A stretch of DNA of 31,324 nt, from contig CAYLZN010000021.1 of the NCBI GenBank assembly GCA_964387935.1, forward strand, positions 1-31,324, read 5' to 3'. A program made the position numbers and the translations under genes. This document shows, one piece after another, positions 6,946 through 17,074 of this stretch. This DNA comes from CAYLZN01 sp964387935 (GTDB lineage Bacteria > Acidobacteriota > Vicinamibacteria > Vicinamibacterales > JAFNAJ01). Under the pieces are notes generated by a model, which saw nothing but the letters and a program-made list of their open reading frames with translations, made no database searches and was not told the origin of the DNA. Numbering within the stretch: position 1 is the first letter of the stretch; each line of letters opens with the position of its first letter.

Positions 6946-9105
6946 ATGATTCGGTTCGAGGACCTCATCGAGAAAGTCCGGTCGACCAACCCGGACGCCG
7001 ACACCGAGCTGCTCCGTCGGGCCTACGTGTTCTCCGCCATGGAGCACAAGGGGCAGGTGCGGCACTCGGGCGAGCCGTACCTCATCCACCCCCTCGAGGT
7101 GGCCGCCATCCTGGCCGACATGCGCCTCGACGTCGTCGCGATCGCCTCCGGCCTGCTCCATGACGTCGTCGAAGACACCTTGACGACGGTCGACCGCATC
7201 GAGGAGCTGTTCGGACCCGAGATCGCGCACCTCGTCGAGGGGGTGACCAAGATCGGGGCCATTACCTTCTCCTCCAGCGAGGAGCGGCAGGCGGAGAACT
7301 TCCGCAAGATGCTGCTCGCGATGGTCGACGACATCCGCGTCATCATGGTGAAGCTCGCGGACCGCCTGCACAACATGCGGACGCTGCACCACATGCCCGA
7401 GGAGAAGCGCATCCGCACGGCGCAGGAGACGCTCGACATCTACGCGCCCATTGCGAACCGGCTCGGCATGAGCAAGGTGAAGAACGAGCTGGAGGAGCTC
7501 TGCTTCAAGCACCTCGAGTCGAAAGCCTACGACGGCCTCAAGGCGAAGGTGGACGGACGCCGCAAGGTGGCCGAGGGGATGATCGAGGAACTGCGCCAGG
7601 TGATCGGGGCGAAGCTGCAGGAGGCGCAGGTGCCCGTGGTGTCGATCGACGGTCGCATCAAGCGTCTGTACAGCATCCACCTGAAGCTGCGGCGCCAGAA
7701 GATCGATCTCGAGCAGGTGTACGACTTCGTCGCCCTGCGGGTGGTCACGCAGAGCGTCAAGGACTGCTATGCGGCGCTGGGGATCATCCACCAGACCTGG
7801 TCGCCCGTTCCGGGGCGCATCAAGGATTTCATCGCGATGCCGCGGCCGAACGGCTACCAGTCGCTCCACACCTCGGTGGTGAGCGACCGCGGGTTTCCGT
7901 TCGAGGTGCAGATCCGCACCGAGGAGATGCACCACGTGGCCGAAGAGGGCATCGCGGCCCACTGGAAGTACAAGGAGGGCCGGGTCGGCGCGCAGAGCGA
8001 CGAGCAGTACTTCCGCTGGCTGCGCCAGCTGCTCGAGTGGCAGCAGGAGATCCGTGATCCCCAGGAGTTCATCCAGAACCTCAAGGTGGACCTGTATCCG
8101 GAGGAGGTCTACACCTTCACGCCGCGCGGCGAGGTGAAGGCCCTGCCGCGCGATGCGACGCCCATCGACTTCGCCTACGCCATCCACACCGACATCGGGC
8201 ACCAGTGCGTCGGCGCCCGGGTCAACGGACGGATGGTGCCGCTGCGCCACCGGCTGAAGAACGGCGACATCGTCGAGATCGTCACGCAGCAGGGCCACAA
8301 GCCCAGCCGGGACTGGCTCGCGCTGGTCGTCACCTCGCGGGCCCGCAACAAGATCCGCCACTTCCTGCACGCAGAGGAGAAGGCGAGGAGCCTGGAACTC
8401 GGCCGCCGGCTCTTCGAGAAGGAGATCAAGCGCTTCGACGTCAACGCGAAGGCGGTGCTGGACGAATCGGCGCTGACCCAGACCGCGCAGACCTACGGGT
8501 ACCAGAAGAGCGAGGACCTGTTTGCCGCAATCGCGTACGGGAAAGTGAGCGCGCGGCAGGTGCTGTCCAAGCTGGTGCCCCAGGAGGAACTGAAGGAGCG
8601 GCCTCCCGACGGGGCGCTGACCTCGGTCGTCAAGCGCGTGCTGCGGACCGGAGACGACCGGATCAAGGTCCGCGGCGTCGACGACATCCTGGTCGTCCGA
8701 GCCCGTTGCTGCAATCCCATTCGCGGTGAGAAGATCGTCGGCTACATCACCCGCGGCAAGGGCGTTTCCGTCCATTCCGCCAACTGCCCGAACGTGCTCA
8801 ACCTCCTCTACGACCCGGAGAGGCGCATCGACGTGGAATGGGACAAGGCCGGCAGCGAACAGGGGGCCTACCCGGTGCGCCTCCACCTGCAGGTCGAAGA
8901 CCGGAAGGGTATTCTCGCGGACGTGAGTGCCAAGGTCGCCGGCATCAATACCAACATCACCTCGCTCGAGGCCACGACGAGCGAACGCGAAGGCCGGATT
9001 GAAATGACGGTGGAAATCACCGACCTGAAACACCTGGAGAAGGTGATCAAGTCACTGCGCACCGTCGATGGCGTGGTCGAAGTGGAACGGGCGGCTGCCC
9101 GGTAA
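6946..9105 (+). CDS. rel: Bifunctional (p)ppGpp synthetase/hydrolase, RelA/SpoT family
   Basis: Makes and degrades the alarmone (p)ppGpp that drives the stringent response; 719 aa, the normal length for a long RSH protein. The hydrolase domain is at about 20-180, with the metal-binding HD pair at 72-73 (HDVVED) and ADRLHNM at about 138-144. The synthetase domain is at about 230-345, with RIKDFIAMPRPNGYQSLH (about 291-308) and EVQIRT. The TGS domain starts near 388 (VYTFTPRGEVKALP), a helical and zinc-finger-like region follows (RARCCNPIRGEKIVGY near 583-598), and the ACT domain is at about 640-715. Both catalytic halves keep their key motifs, so it should be bifunctional. The MIRFEDL start matches the family N-terminus, although no clear ribosome site precedes it. 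Confidence 0.96.
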   Translation: MIRFEDLIEKVRSTNPDADTELLRRAYVFSAMEHKGQVRHSGEPYLIHPLEVAAILADMRLDVVAIASGLLHDVVEDTLTTVDRIEELFGPEIAHLVEGVTKIGAITFSSSEERQAENFRKMLLAMVDDIRVIMVKLADRLHNMRTLHHMPEEKRIRTAQETLDIYAPIANRLGMSKVKNELEELCFKHLESKAYDGLKAKVDGRRKVAEGMIEELRQVIGAKLQEAQVPVVSIDGRIKRLYSIHLKLRRQKIDLEQVYDFVALRVVTQSVKDCYAALGIIHQTWSPVPGRIKDFIAMPRPNGYQSLHTSVVSDRGFPFEVQIRTEEMHHVAEEGIAAHWKYKEGRVGAQSDEQYFRWLRQLLEWQQEIRDPQEFIQNLKVDLYPEEVYTFTPRGEVKALPRDATPIDFAYAIHTDIGHQCVGARVNGRMVPLRHRLKNGDIVEIVTQQGHKPSRDWLALVVTSRARNKIRHFLHAEEKARSLELGRRLFEKEIKRFDVNAKAVLDESALTQTAQTYGYQKSEDLFAAIAYGKVSARQVLSKLVPQEELKERPPDGALTSVVKRVLRTGDDRIKVRGVDDILVVRARCCNPIRGEKIVGYITRGKGVSVHSANCPNVLNLLYDPERRIDVEWDKAGSEQGAYPVRLHLQVEDRKGILADVSAKVAGINTNITSLEATTSEREGRIEMTVEITDLKHLEKVIKSLRTVDGVVEVERAAAR

Positions 9106-9136
9106 GGCCTGCACAGGAGGCCAGGATCGCGCGTGT

Positions 9137-9523
9137 CTACGAGAGCCCCAGGTACGCGACCGCGTCGATTTCCACCTTGGCGTCGCGGGGCAGTCGCACC
9201 ACCTGCACCGTGGCACGCGCCGGGGCGGGCGCCTCGAAGTAGGTGCCGTAGATCGCGTTGACCGTCGCGAAGTCGTCCAGGTTCGTCAAGTAGATCGTCG
9301 TTCGGACGACCTGATCCAGCGACGCCCCTGCCGCGGCGAGCACCGCGCCGAGGTTTCGCATCACCTGGTGCGTCTGGCTCGCCACATCGCCGTCCACGAG
9401 GAGCCCCGTGCGCGGATCGAGCGGGATCTGGCCCGACAGGAACAGGAAGGCTCCCGCGCGGACCGCCTGCGAATAGGGGCCGATGGCCTGTGGGGCCGCG
9501 TCGGTGGTGATGGCCTCGCGCAT
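9137..9523 (-). CDS. ridA: RidA/YjgF-family reactive intermediate deaminase
   Basis: A 128-aa Rid-family protein. Such enzymes hydrolyse reactive enamines and imines released by pyridoxal-phosphate enzymes and protect cells from 2-aminoacrylate damage. Visible signatures are AIGPYSQAV (13-21), FLSGQIPLDP, the TIYLTN strand, and APARATVQV with the substrate-carboxylate-binding Arg at 103. The ATG at 9523 fits the conserved N-terminus; longer in-frame extensions run into rpmB and do not look like Rid proteins. It lies 20 bases after rpmB on the same strand and is probably cotranscribed, and converges with rel 31 bases away. Confidence 0.93.
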   Translation of the reverse strand: MREAITTDAAPQAIGPYSQAVRAGAFLFLSGQIPLDPRTGLLVDGDVASQTHQVMRNLGAVLAAAGASLDQVVRTTIYLTNLDDFATVNAIYGTYFEAPAPARATVQVVRLPRDAKVEIDAVAYLGLS

Positions 9524-9543
9524 GTCGGGCTGCCAGGCAGTCG

Positions 9544-9732
9544 TCAGGCGGCCTTCACGACCTTGTTGGACCGCAGGCAGCGGGTGCACACCCGCACGCG
9601 GCGCGTGCTGCCGCCGACGACGGCCCGCACCGTCTGCAGGTTCGGGTCGAACCGCCGGGGAGACACGTTGTGGGCATGGCTGACGTTCCGGCCGAATTGG
9701 GGTCCTTTTCCGCAGATCTCGCAACGCTTCAT
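9544..9732 (-). CDS. rpmB: 50S ribosomal protein L28 (zinc-binding type)
   Basis: Small large-subunit ribosomal protein of 62 aa, a standard length. It begins MKRCEICGKGP and carries the conserved SHAHNVSPRRFDPNLQ core. It has two CxxC pairs (C4/C7 and C49/C52), marking the zinc-ribbon 'C+' form of L28. Many bacteria also carry a Cys-free form induced under zinc limitation, but none is seen here. The gene leads a short unit with ridA. A TAAACT -10-like box (minus strand, 9809-9804) inside an AAACT/AGTTT inverted repeat is the only promoter hint. Confidence 0.95.
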   Translation of the reverse strand: MKRCEICGKGPQFGRNVSHAHNVSPRRFDPNLQTVRAVVGGSTRRVRVCTRCLRSNKVVKAA

Positions 9733-9886
9733 GGTTCGGTCTCACTGGAGGTGCGCCGCCGGAGGCGAAGGACGCTCTCGGCTACGCTGGTCACAAACTC
9801 GCAAGTTTACCACGAGCGTCATCGTCCCTGCCGCCGGACGCACGATCGCGGGTCCGCCAGGGTAGCCAGGCGGTCCGTCAGGAACG

Positions 9887-10543
9887 TCAGGGCAGGATGA
9901 TCCGCGACGGCGCCGTGGGCGCCGCCTCGGTCGGCGTCCCGGGCGGCTCCGACGGCTCGGCGGGCATGCGGTCGAGAAAGGCCAGATAGGCCACCCTCGA
10001 GTCGTCCAGGTCCTTCCGGGCTTCACGGGCCGCCCGCTCCATCCGGCGGAGCGCTGCCGCAGCGTCCCGTTCGAAGCCGCTTCCCACGGTCCCGCCCCGA
10101 CCGGCGGCTTCGAGCGCACCGCGCAACTCGCTCAGCACGCGCTGCGCCGGGAGCGACGCGGGCTGGTGCTCGTAGATGATGCCGCGCCCGGCCGTCTCGA
10201 GCGTCGAGGCCAGGGACGCCGCCGCCTCGGCCACATCCGCGTCGACCAGAGGGGGGATGGCCGACCGCCGGTACCGCCGGACGACATCCTGGAAGAGCAG
10301 CAGCATCTGGTACGCGCGCTCGGTGAGCTTTTGCAGCATCGGCAGAGCGAACCGGAAATCGCGCTCGCGCTGCCGCACCACCACAGCGGCCGGGTGATGG
10401 CGAGCCGACGCCAGGTACACGCAACTGGCTGGGCAGGCGATCTCGGTGAGGCGCTTGGTCCCGCAACAGACCGTGCAGATGTCGCGGCCGAGCGCGGGGC
10501 AGGCCCTCCTGGGCTTTCGCGTCGTACAGAGCGGACACGCCAT
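9887..10543 (-). CDS. Unknown protein with an eight-cysteine N-terminal zinc-binding head
   Basis: A 218-aa protein from the ATG at 10543. A GTG at 10561 would add six residues, but the ATG starts directly at MACPLC. The first 45 residues hold eight cysteines in the order CPLC, RACPALGRDICTVCCGTKR, CPASC, resembling a compact two-zinc treble-clef or ribbon module. The remainder is predominantly helical (AYQMLLLFQDVVRRYRR, ALRRMERAAREARKDLDDSR) with a Pro/Ala-rich tail. There is no signal peptide, so it is probably cytosolic. I recognise the CCGTKRxxEIxCPxxCxYL head as a recurring uncharacterised type but cannot assign a function. It is divergently transcribed from another unknown gene at 10681. 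Confidence 0.75.
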   Translation of the reverse strand: MACPLCTTRKPRRACPALGRDICTVCCGTKRLTEIACPASCVYLASARHHPAAVVVRQRERDFRFALPMLQKLTERAYQMLLLFQDVVRRYRRSAIPPLVDADVAEAAASLASTLETAGRGIIYEHQPASLPAQRVLSELRGALEAAGRGGTVGSGFERDAAAALRRMERAAREARKDLDDSRVAYLAFLDRMPAEPSEPPGTPTEAAPTAPSRIILP

Positions 10544-10625
10544 GGCGACCGAGCGTGCCACACCAGGGGCGGACCGTCAAACCGGACCCGCCTCCGTGTC
10601 GGCGACTGAAGAAACGGCCTGGGAC

Positions 10626-10640
10626 TCCGATTTATTCGGA
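10626..10640. promoter_or_regulatory. Small palindrome in the divergent gap
   Basis: TCCGA-TTTAT-TCGGA, a perfect 5-bp inverted repeat around the only AT-rich spot between the divergent genes starting at 10543 and 10681. It could be an operator or a shared promoter core; no convincing -35/-10 pair is visible. Confidence 0.3.
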
Positions 10641-10680
10641 CACGCCGAGGGTGGGTTCGTCGCGTCACGCGGGAGGTCCC

Positions 10681-11271
10681 ATGAATCCCGGGCTGGTGCA
10701 GCAGGAGAGCCTGTTCGAGTACTTCAAGCGACTCGTCGACGAGGCCATCGCCCATCAAAGGCTCCGCCCGCTCGATGAGACCCGCTTCTACCTCATCCGC
10801 CTGCTGGCAGGCCACGGCCGTTGGCGGGAGGATCCAGCCACGCACGAGGAACCACTTGCGTTCCGCCTCGTCCGGGCCCTCGAACAGGGCGGTTCGACCA
10901 GACGCCGCGAACTGCGGGCCCTGGCCGATGCCGCACTGTTCATGGCGGGGTTCTTCTCGGATAGCCTGGCCCGACGCGCCATGACCGTCGGCTACTGCGC
11001 CCGGCTCGGCGGGTTCGCCTATCAGGCACTGGGGTCCGCGCCGAGGGAGGTTCTGGCGCCGACCTTCGCGGAACTCGGCTGCCGGTTCATGCAGTTTGCC
11101 GACGTGCTCATGGAGGTGAGCGAGCAGAGCGCGCTCACCTCGGACGCCGACCTCCTGCGCCTGTACGAGCGATGGCTCGAGCATGGGAGTGTGAGGAACG
11201 AACGGCGCCTGCTGGCCCGGGGCGTGGTGCCCACGGTCCAGGCGGCGGCTGCCGGATTGCGACCGCACTGA
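10681..11271 (+). CDS. Unknown alpha-helical protein
   Basis: A 196-aa protein starting at the ATG at 10681, which has GGAGG at 10672-10676 just upstream; a longer in-frame opening from 10555 lacks such a site. It begins MNPGLVQQESLFEYFKRLVDEA and contains several amphipathic helices (ETRFYLIRLLAGHGR, RELRALADAALFMAGFFSD, FAELGCRFMQFADVLMEVSE, LLRLYERWLEHGS). No signal peptide, membrane segment or catalytic motif is visible. I do not recognise a characterised family. Divergence from the zinc-head gene and a small shared palindrome between them suggest that the two may be linked in function. Confidence 0.75.
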   Translation: MNPGLVQQESLFEYFKRLVDEAIAHQRLRPLDETRFYLIRLLAGHGRWREDPATHEEPLAFRLVRALEQGGSTRRRELRALADAALFMAGFFSDSLARRAMTVGYCARLGGFAYQALGSAPREVLAPTFAELGCRFMQFADVLMEVSEQSALTSDADLLRLYERWLEHGSVRNERRLLARGVVPTVQAAAAGLRPH

Positions 11272-11612
11272 CCCGATGGCGGACCAGCGCGATGTCGCGG
11301 GCAGGCTGGCGAGGAGGCCACACGCTGCGGCAGTTTCCGGACACCCTGGCTCCCTGAGCGGACAGTGGGGACATCCGAACCAGACGCCAGGGGTCGGCGT
11401 CTAAAGGGGACGAAAGAAGCGAGGACCGGGGACCTTCCAACCATGACGCAGCCTTAAGTCGTTTTCATGAAGGCACTTGTGAGGGCAGGACCGGGAGCGG
11501 ACGACCTGCGGCCCCTTGGCCGTTCTGTGGGTTCTTCCCAATCCCCTCCCCGATTTTCCCTGATCCTCCTCGAGCCTCGTTTTGATTCACGCGGACACAC
11601 AGCCGTTGAGTT
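11272..11612. other. Long intergenic stretch with little visible content
   Basis: About 340 bases between an unknown gene and the sigma-54-type promoter. No convincing gene is seen. It holds an inverted repeat AGACGCC/GGCGTCT (11382-11402) and three GGGGAC words, listed separately. The second half is pyrimidine-rich (around 11535-11580) and could be an upstream activator or leader region, which is inference. Confidence 0.5.
11367..11433. repeat. Cluster of GGGGAC words with a small inverted repeat (REP-like)
   Basis: GGGGAC occurs at 11367-11372, 11406-11411 and 11428-11433. Between the first two copies lies a perfect 7-bp inverted repeat (11382-11388 with 11396-11402). The look recalls REP-type or transposon-end debris but is too short to assign. 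Confidence 0.3.
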
Positions 11613-11629
11613 TTGGCATCATTCTTGCT
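11613..11629 (+). promoter_or_regulatory. Sigma-54 (RpoN) type promoter
   Basis: TTGGCATCATTCTTGCT has GG and GC exactly ten bases apart. It matches the -24/-12 consensus TTGGCAC-N5-TTGCW at all but one defined base. The start would be near 11640, leaving a leader of about 41 bases before the ATG at 11681. Sigma-54 promoters need an enhancer-binding activator, which is not encoded in the window. Confidence 0.65.
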
Positions 11630-11680
11630 TCGGCGATTTGACATTCAGCGTTGGCGGACGTCGAAAGGAGCGTCCCGACC

Positions 11681-12151
11681 ATGGCGAGGACCAAGAAGAC
11701 GACGAGTCGTGTGACCCACGGCGACATGCATACAGCCCGGTACGAAGAACTGCGGAAAATCCTCGAAGACCGTCGGCGGGAGATCCTGAGCGAGGTCCAG
11801 GAGAAGATCAAGGACGTGCGTGCCGAGGGAGCGAGCGGTATGATGCACTCCGTTGCCGAGGCGGGGGAGACGGCGACGGCCGACATCCAGGACGACATCG
11901 AGTTCGCCCTGATTCAGATGAAGGCCGAGACGCTGCAGAAGATCAACGAGGCCCTGACCCGCCTCGAGGAAGGCGCCTTCGGCAACTGCTTCGAGTGTGG
12001 CGAGGAGATTTCGCCGAAGCGGCTCCGAGCGCTTCCCTTTGCGGTCCGGTGCAAGGACTGTGAGGAGGCGCGGGAGATGGCGGCGCAGCGTGACCGCATC
12101 CTGGCCCAGCGGCGCGGCTCGAGTGCATTGTTCCTCGACATGGTGGGCTGA
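11681..12151 (+). CDS. DksA/TraR-family zinc-finger protein
   Basis: A 156-aa protein of the DksA/TraR family, which enters the RNA polymerase secondary channel and modulates transcription, often with ppGpp. The ATG at 11681 has AAAGGAG at 11664-11670. Basic N-terminus, long coiled-coil region (about 18-98), then a four-Cys zinc finger C103-x2-C106-x17-C124-x2-C127 and a helical tail. The acidic DxxDxA motif at the coiled-coil tip of E. coli DksA is not in the expected place: the aligned stretch reads ETATAD, with acidic residues following at 68-74. It may therefore bind polymerase without acting exactly like DksA. It lies 91 bases before lon, behind a sigma-54-type promoter. Other TraR-like zinc-finger roles remain possible. 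Confidence 0.85.
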   Translation: MARTKKTTSRVTHGDMHTARYEELRKILEDRRREILSEVQEKIKDVRAEGASGMMHSVAEAGETATADIQDDIEFALIQMKAETLQKINEALTRLEEGAFGNCFECGEEISPKRLRALPFAVRCKDCEEAREMAAQRDRILAQRRGSSALFLDMVG

Positions 12152-12189
12152 CACAACGGCGTCGACCCGTAGTTCCTGACCAGGTCCCG

Positions 12190-12218
12190 CCGGCGGCGGG
12201 GCCTGGCCCCTCCGCCGG
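12190..12218 (+). terminator. GC-rich hairpin between the DksA-like gene and lon
   Basis: CCGGCGG-C-GGGGC, loop CTG, GCCCC-T-CCGCCGG: a 12-bp stem with one internal mismatch, followed by a weak CCGTTTCC. The very short T-run suggests partial termination or mRNA processing rather than a full stop, and no separate promoter for lon is visible after it. Confidence 0.4.
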
Positions 12219-12242
12219 CCGTTTCCGCGGAGAGTCGTTGCC

Positions 12243-14662
<2,420 letters not shown>

Positions 14663-14666
<4 letters not shown>

Positions 14667-15589
14667 CGATGAACCCCGACGCTGGCGTTCCCGTCGTCTA
14701 CTCGCCGGCCTACGGAATCGACATCGGGCTCCACGTGTTCCCGACGGTCAAGTTCGCGGCCGTGCGCGAGGCGCTCGCGCGCGTGCCGGCCACCGACGTG
14801 TGCCTCGCCTTCGTCGAGCCGTCGGCGGCCTCGTGGGAGGACCTGGCGAAGGTGCACTCGCGCACCTACCTGACGAAGCTGCGTGTCGGCGACCTGACGC
14901 GCGCTGATCTCGCCCAACTCGAGCTGCCCTGGTCTCCGGCGATCGTGGAGGGCTTCCGGCTGATGACCGGGGGCACACTCGCGGCGGCGCGGCTGGCCCT
15001 CTCCGCGCGGCTGTCCGTGCATCTCGGCGGGGGCTTCCACCACGCGTTCCCCGACCATGGCGAGGGGTTCTGCATGTTCAACGACGTGGCCGTGGCGATT
15101 CGCGTGCTCCAGGGCGAGGGTCTGGTCACGCGCTGCGCGGTCGTGGACTGCGACGTGCACCACGGGAACGGCACCGCGGCCACCTTCGCGGGCGACCCCA
15201 CCGTGCTGACCGTGTCGCTCCACCAGGAGCACAACTACCCGGCCGTGAAACCGCCCAGCACCGTGGACGTCCACCTGCAGGACGGCACCCGCGACGAGGA
15301 GTACCTCGACCACCTCCGCGGCGTGCTGCCGCGGGTGCTGGCGTTCGCCCCGGACCTGGTGTTCTATCTCGCGGGCGCCGACCCGTACCGGGACGATCAG
15401 CTGGGGGGCCTGTCACTGACGCAGGCCGGCCTTCGTGCGCGCGACGCCCTCGTGCTCGGCACGTTGACGCAGGCCGGCGTCAACGTCGTCATCACGCTCG
15501 CGGGCGGCTACGCGCGGCGGGTGGAGGACACCATCGCCATTCACGTGGCCACCATCGAGGAGGCCGCCGCCACCGTCACACGAGCGTGA
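14663..15589 (+). CDS. Histone-deacetylase-family (acetyl-lysine/acetylpolyamine) amidohydrolase
   Basis: A 308-aa zinc hydrolase of the arginase/deacetylase fold. The catalytic His pair is H126-H127 (GGGFHHAFPDHGEGFCMFND). The zinc ligands are D164 and H166 (DCDVHHGNG) and D240 (AGADPYRDD), with the transition-state Tyr at 283 in the LAGGYA loop. All expected catalytic residues are present. Bacterial members remove acetyl groups from proteins such as acetyl-CoA synthetase (AcuC) or from polyamines; the substrate here is unknown. The start overlaps the lon stop by ATGA, so the two are coupled in translation. It converges with the Nudix gene and overlaps its end by 14 bases. Confidence 0.92.
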
Positions 15590-16091
15590 GCGCCAGGGCC
15601 GACTTCATGTCCACGATCTCTCCCCGCCGCACCATCGCGCGGGCGTCGTCCAGGGAGAACACCTTCGGTTCCAGCAGCTCGTCCTCGTCCGGGGGCGCCG
15701 GTCGCGCCGGCTTCGACAAACCCGTCAGCTTGAAGAAGTACATCTCCTCGTCGCAGTAGCCGGGGGTCGGGAAGAACGACGCGAGCCGCTCGACGAGTGC
15801 CGGCGCAAAACCAGTTTCTTCTTCGCACTCCCGTCGTGCCGCGTACTCGGGCACTTCGCCGGGCTCGAGCGTGCCCGCGGGCAATTCCCACAGCCACTGG
15901 CGCACGGGATGCCGGAACTGCCTCACCAGGACGACGGATGCCGGATCCGGCATCGGGACGAGGACCACCGACGAGGCGTGTCGCACGATCTCGAGGTCTC
16001 GCTGCAGCCCGTGGGGGAACCGCACCGTGTCCACGTGAACCGAGAAGACCCGACCCTCGAACGCCGTTCGCGATGACAGCACCATGAGCAT
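15576..16091 (-). CDS. Nudix hydrolase, ADP-ribose pyrophosphatase-like
   Basis: A 171-aa Nudix enzyme that would cleave a nucleoside diphosphate linked to another group, most likely ADP-ribose. The Nudix box G-x5-E-x7-RE-x-x-EE-x-G is complete, from GTLEPGE to RECEEETGF near residues 73-95. The N-terminal strand region (GRVFSVHVDTVRFPHG) and the acidic segment before KVFSLDDAR fit the ADPRase subfamily. The ATG at 16091 is used; a second ATG lies two codons on. A promoter in the end of the upstream gene would place the transcript start at this ATG. It lies 31 bases after the pseudouridine synthase gene and may also be cotranscribed with it. Confidence 0.9.
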   Translation of the reverse strand: MLMVLSSRTAFEGRVFSVHVDTVRFPHGLQRDLEIVRHASSVVLVPMPDPASVVLVRQFRHPVRQWLWELPAGTLEPGEVPEYAARRECEEETGFAPALVERLASFFPTPGYCDEEMYFFKLTGLSKPARPAPPDEDELLEPKVFSLDDARAMVRRGEIVDMKSALALTLV

Positions 16092-16097
16092 GCCCGC

Positions 16098-16126
16098 ATT
16101 ATGGCGTGCGGACGTTCGTGCGTCAC
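16098..16126 (-). promoter_or_regulatory. Promoter for a leaderless Nudix transcript
   Basis: On the minus strand, GTGACG (16126-16121), a 17-base spacer, and CATAAT (16103-16098). Six bases later comes the ATG at 16091, so the predicted transcript would begin at the start codon itself. Confidence 0.5.
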
Positions 16127-17073
16127 GCGTCAGGCAGGCGTGCCAGGAGGTCCGCGAGGTCCTCGGGCAGCGGGGCCTCGAAGCGGAGGGGCGCGCCGTC
16201 CCGAGGGTGACGGAAGGCCAGCCGTGCCGCGTGCAGGAACGGCCGTTCCAGTGACGCCAGGCACCGCAGGTCCGCCGGCAGGTGCCGTCTCACACCGCCG
16301 TACGTCGCGTCGCCGACGACGGGATGGCCGATGGACTGCAGGTGCACCCTGATCTGATGCGTGCGCCCCGTGGCGATGGCGACCCGCACCAGCGTGACTC
16401 CCCGGTAGGGCGTGGCGGCCGTGACGTGGGTGAGGGCGTCGCGTCCGCCGTCGGCTCGAACGCTCATCCGCTTCCGGTCGTGCGGATCGCGGCCGATGGC
16501 CGCTGCGACGCGCCGCCCTGCGTGCACGACGCCCCACACGAGCGCCAGATACTCCTTGTCGATTTCGCGCGAGCTGAACTGCCGTGTCAATTCGCGGTGC
16601 GCCGCGTCGTGCTTGGCGACGACCATCAGCCCGGAGGTCCCCTTGTCCAGCCGATGCACGATGCCCGGGCGAAGTTCGCCGCCGAGGCCGCTCAAATCCG
16701 GGATCGCGTGAAGGAGCGCATTGACCAGGGTGCCGTCGCGGTGGCCGGCCGCTGGATGCACGACCATGCCGGCAGGTTTGTTCACGACGACCAGGTCCGC
16801 ATCCTGGTAGACGATGTCGAGAGGCAGCGACTGCGGGACCGGTGCCGCCGGGACCGGGACCGGGAGGACGAGGGTCACACGTTCGCCGCCACGGACGGCT
16901 TCGCCCGGGCGGGCGGTGACCGCGGCGCCGACGGAGACCGCGCCTTCCCTGATCAGACGCTGGAGCTGAGAGCGGGAATGCTGGGGGAGCAGGGCCGAGA
17001 GCGCCTGGTCCAGCCGGGTGCCGCCAAGGGCGGACGGGATGACGAGGTCGAGGGTGTCGGCCCGTTCGCTCAC
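16123..17073 (-). CDS. rluD: RluD-family 23S rRNA pseudouridine synthase
   Basis: A 316-aa enzyme that isomerises uridines in 23S rRNA. An N-terminal S4 RNA-binding domain (about 12-75, TRLDQALSALLPQHSRSQLQRLIREGAV) is followed by the catalytic domain. The motif is HRLDKGTSGLMVVAKH with the catalytic Asp at 143. Later blocks are GRTHQIRVHLQSIGHPVVGDATYG and the C-terminal LHAARLAFRHP. The GTG at 17073 is chosen because it lies just past the lgt stop (17075-17077); a longer reading would overlap lgt by 160 bases with non-homologous sequence. RluD is the closest type, but RluA or RluC specificity cannot be excluded. Fourth gene of the ileS operon. Confidence 0.92.
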   Translation of the reverse strand: MSERADTLDLVIPSALGGTRLDQALSALLPQHSRSQLQRLIREGAVSVGAAVTARPGEAVRGGERVTLVLPVPVPAAPVPQSLPLDIVYQDADLVVVNKPAGMVVHPAAGHRDGTLVNALLHAIPDLSGLGGELRPGIVHRLDKGTSGLMVVAKHDAAHRELTRQFSSREIDKEYLALVWGVVHAGRRVAAAIGRDPHDRKRMSVRADGGRDALTHVTAATPYRGVTLVRVAIATGRTHQIRVHLQSIGHPVVGDATYGGVRRHLPADLRCLASLERPFLHAARLAFRHPRDGAPLRFEAPLPEDLADLLARLPDA

Positions 17074-17074
17074 G

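Noticed and set aside
6448..9033. 861-codon minus-strand open frame opposite rel
   Set aside because: Antisense to a fully recognisable RelA/SpoT protein. Its tail also runs into the TPR gene; the sequence is low in information and has no family features.
11638..11643. TTGACA before the DksA-like gene as a sigma-70 -35 box
   Set aside because: No -10-like sequence occurs at 16-18 bases; the sigma-54 match nearby explains the start better.
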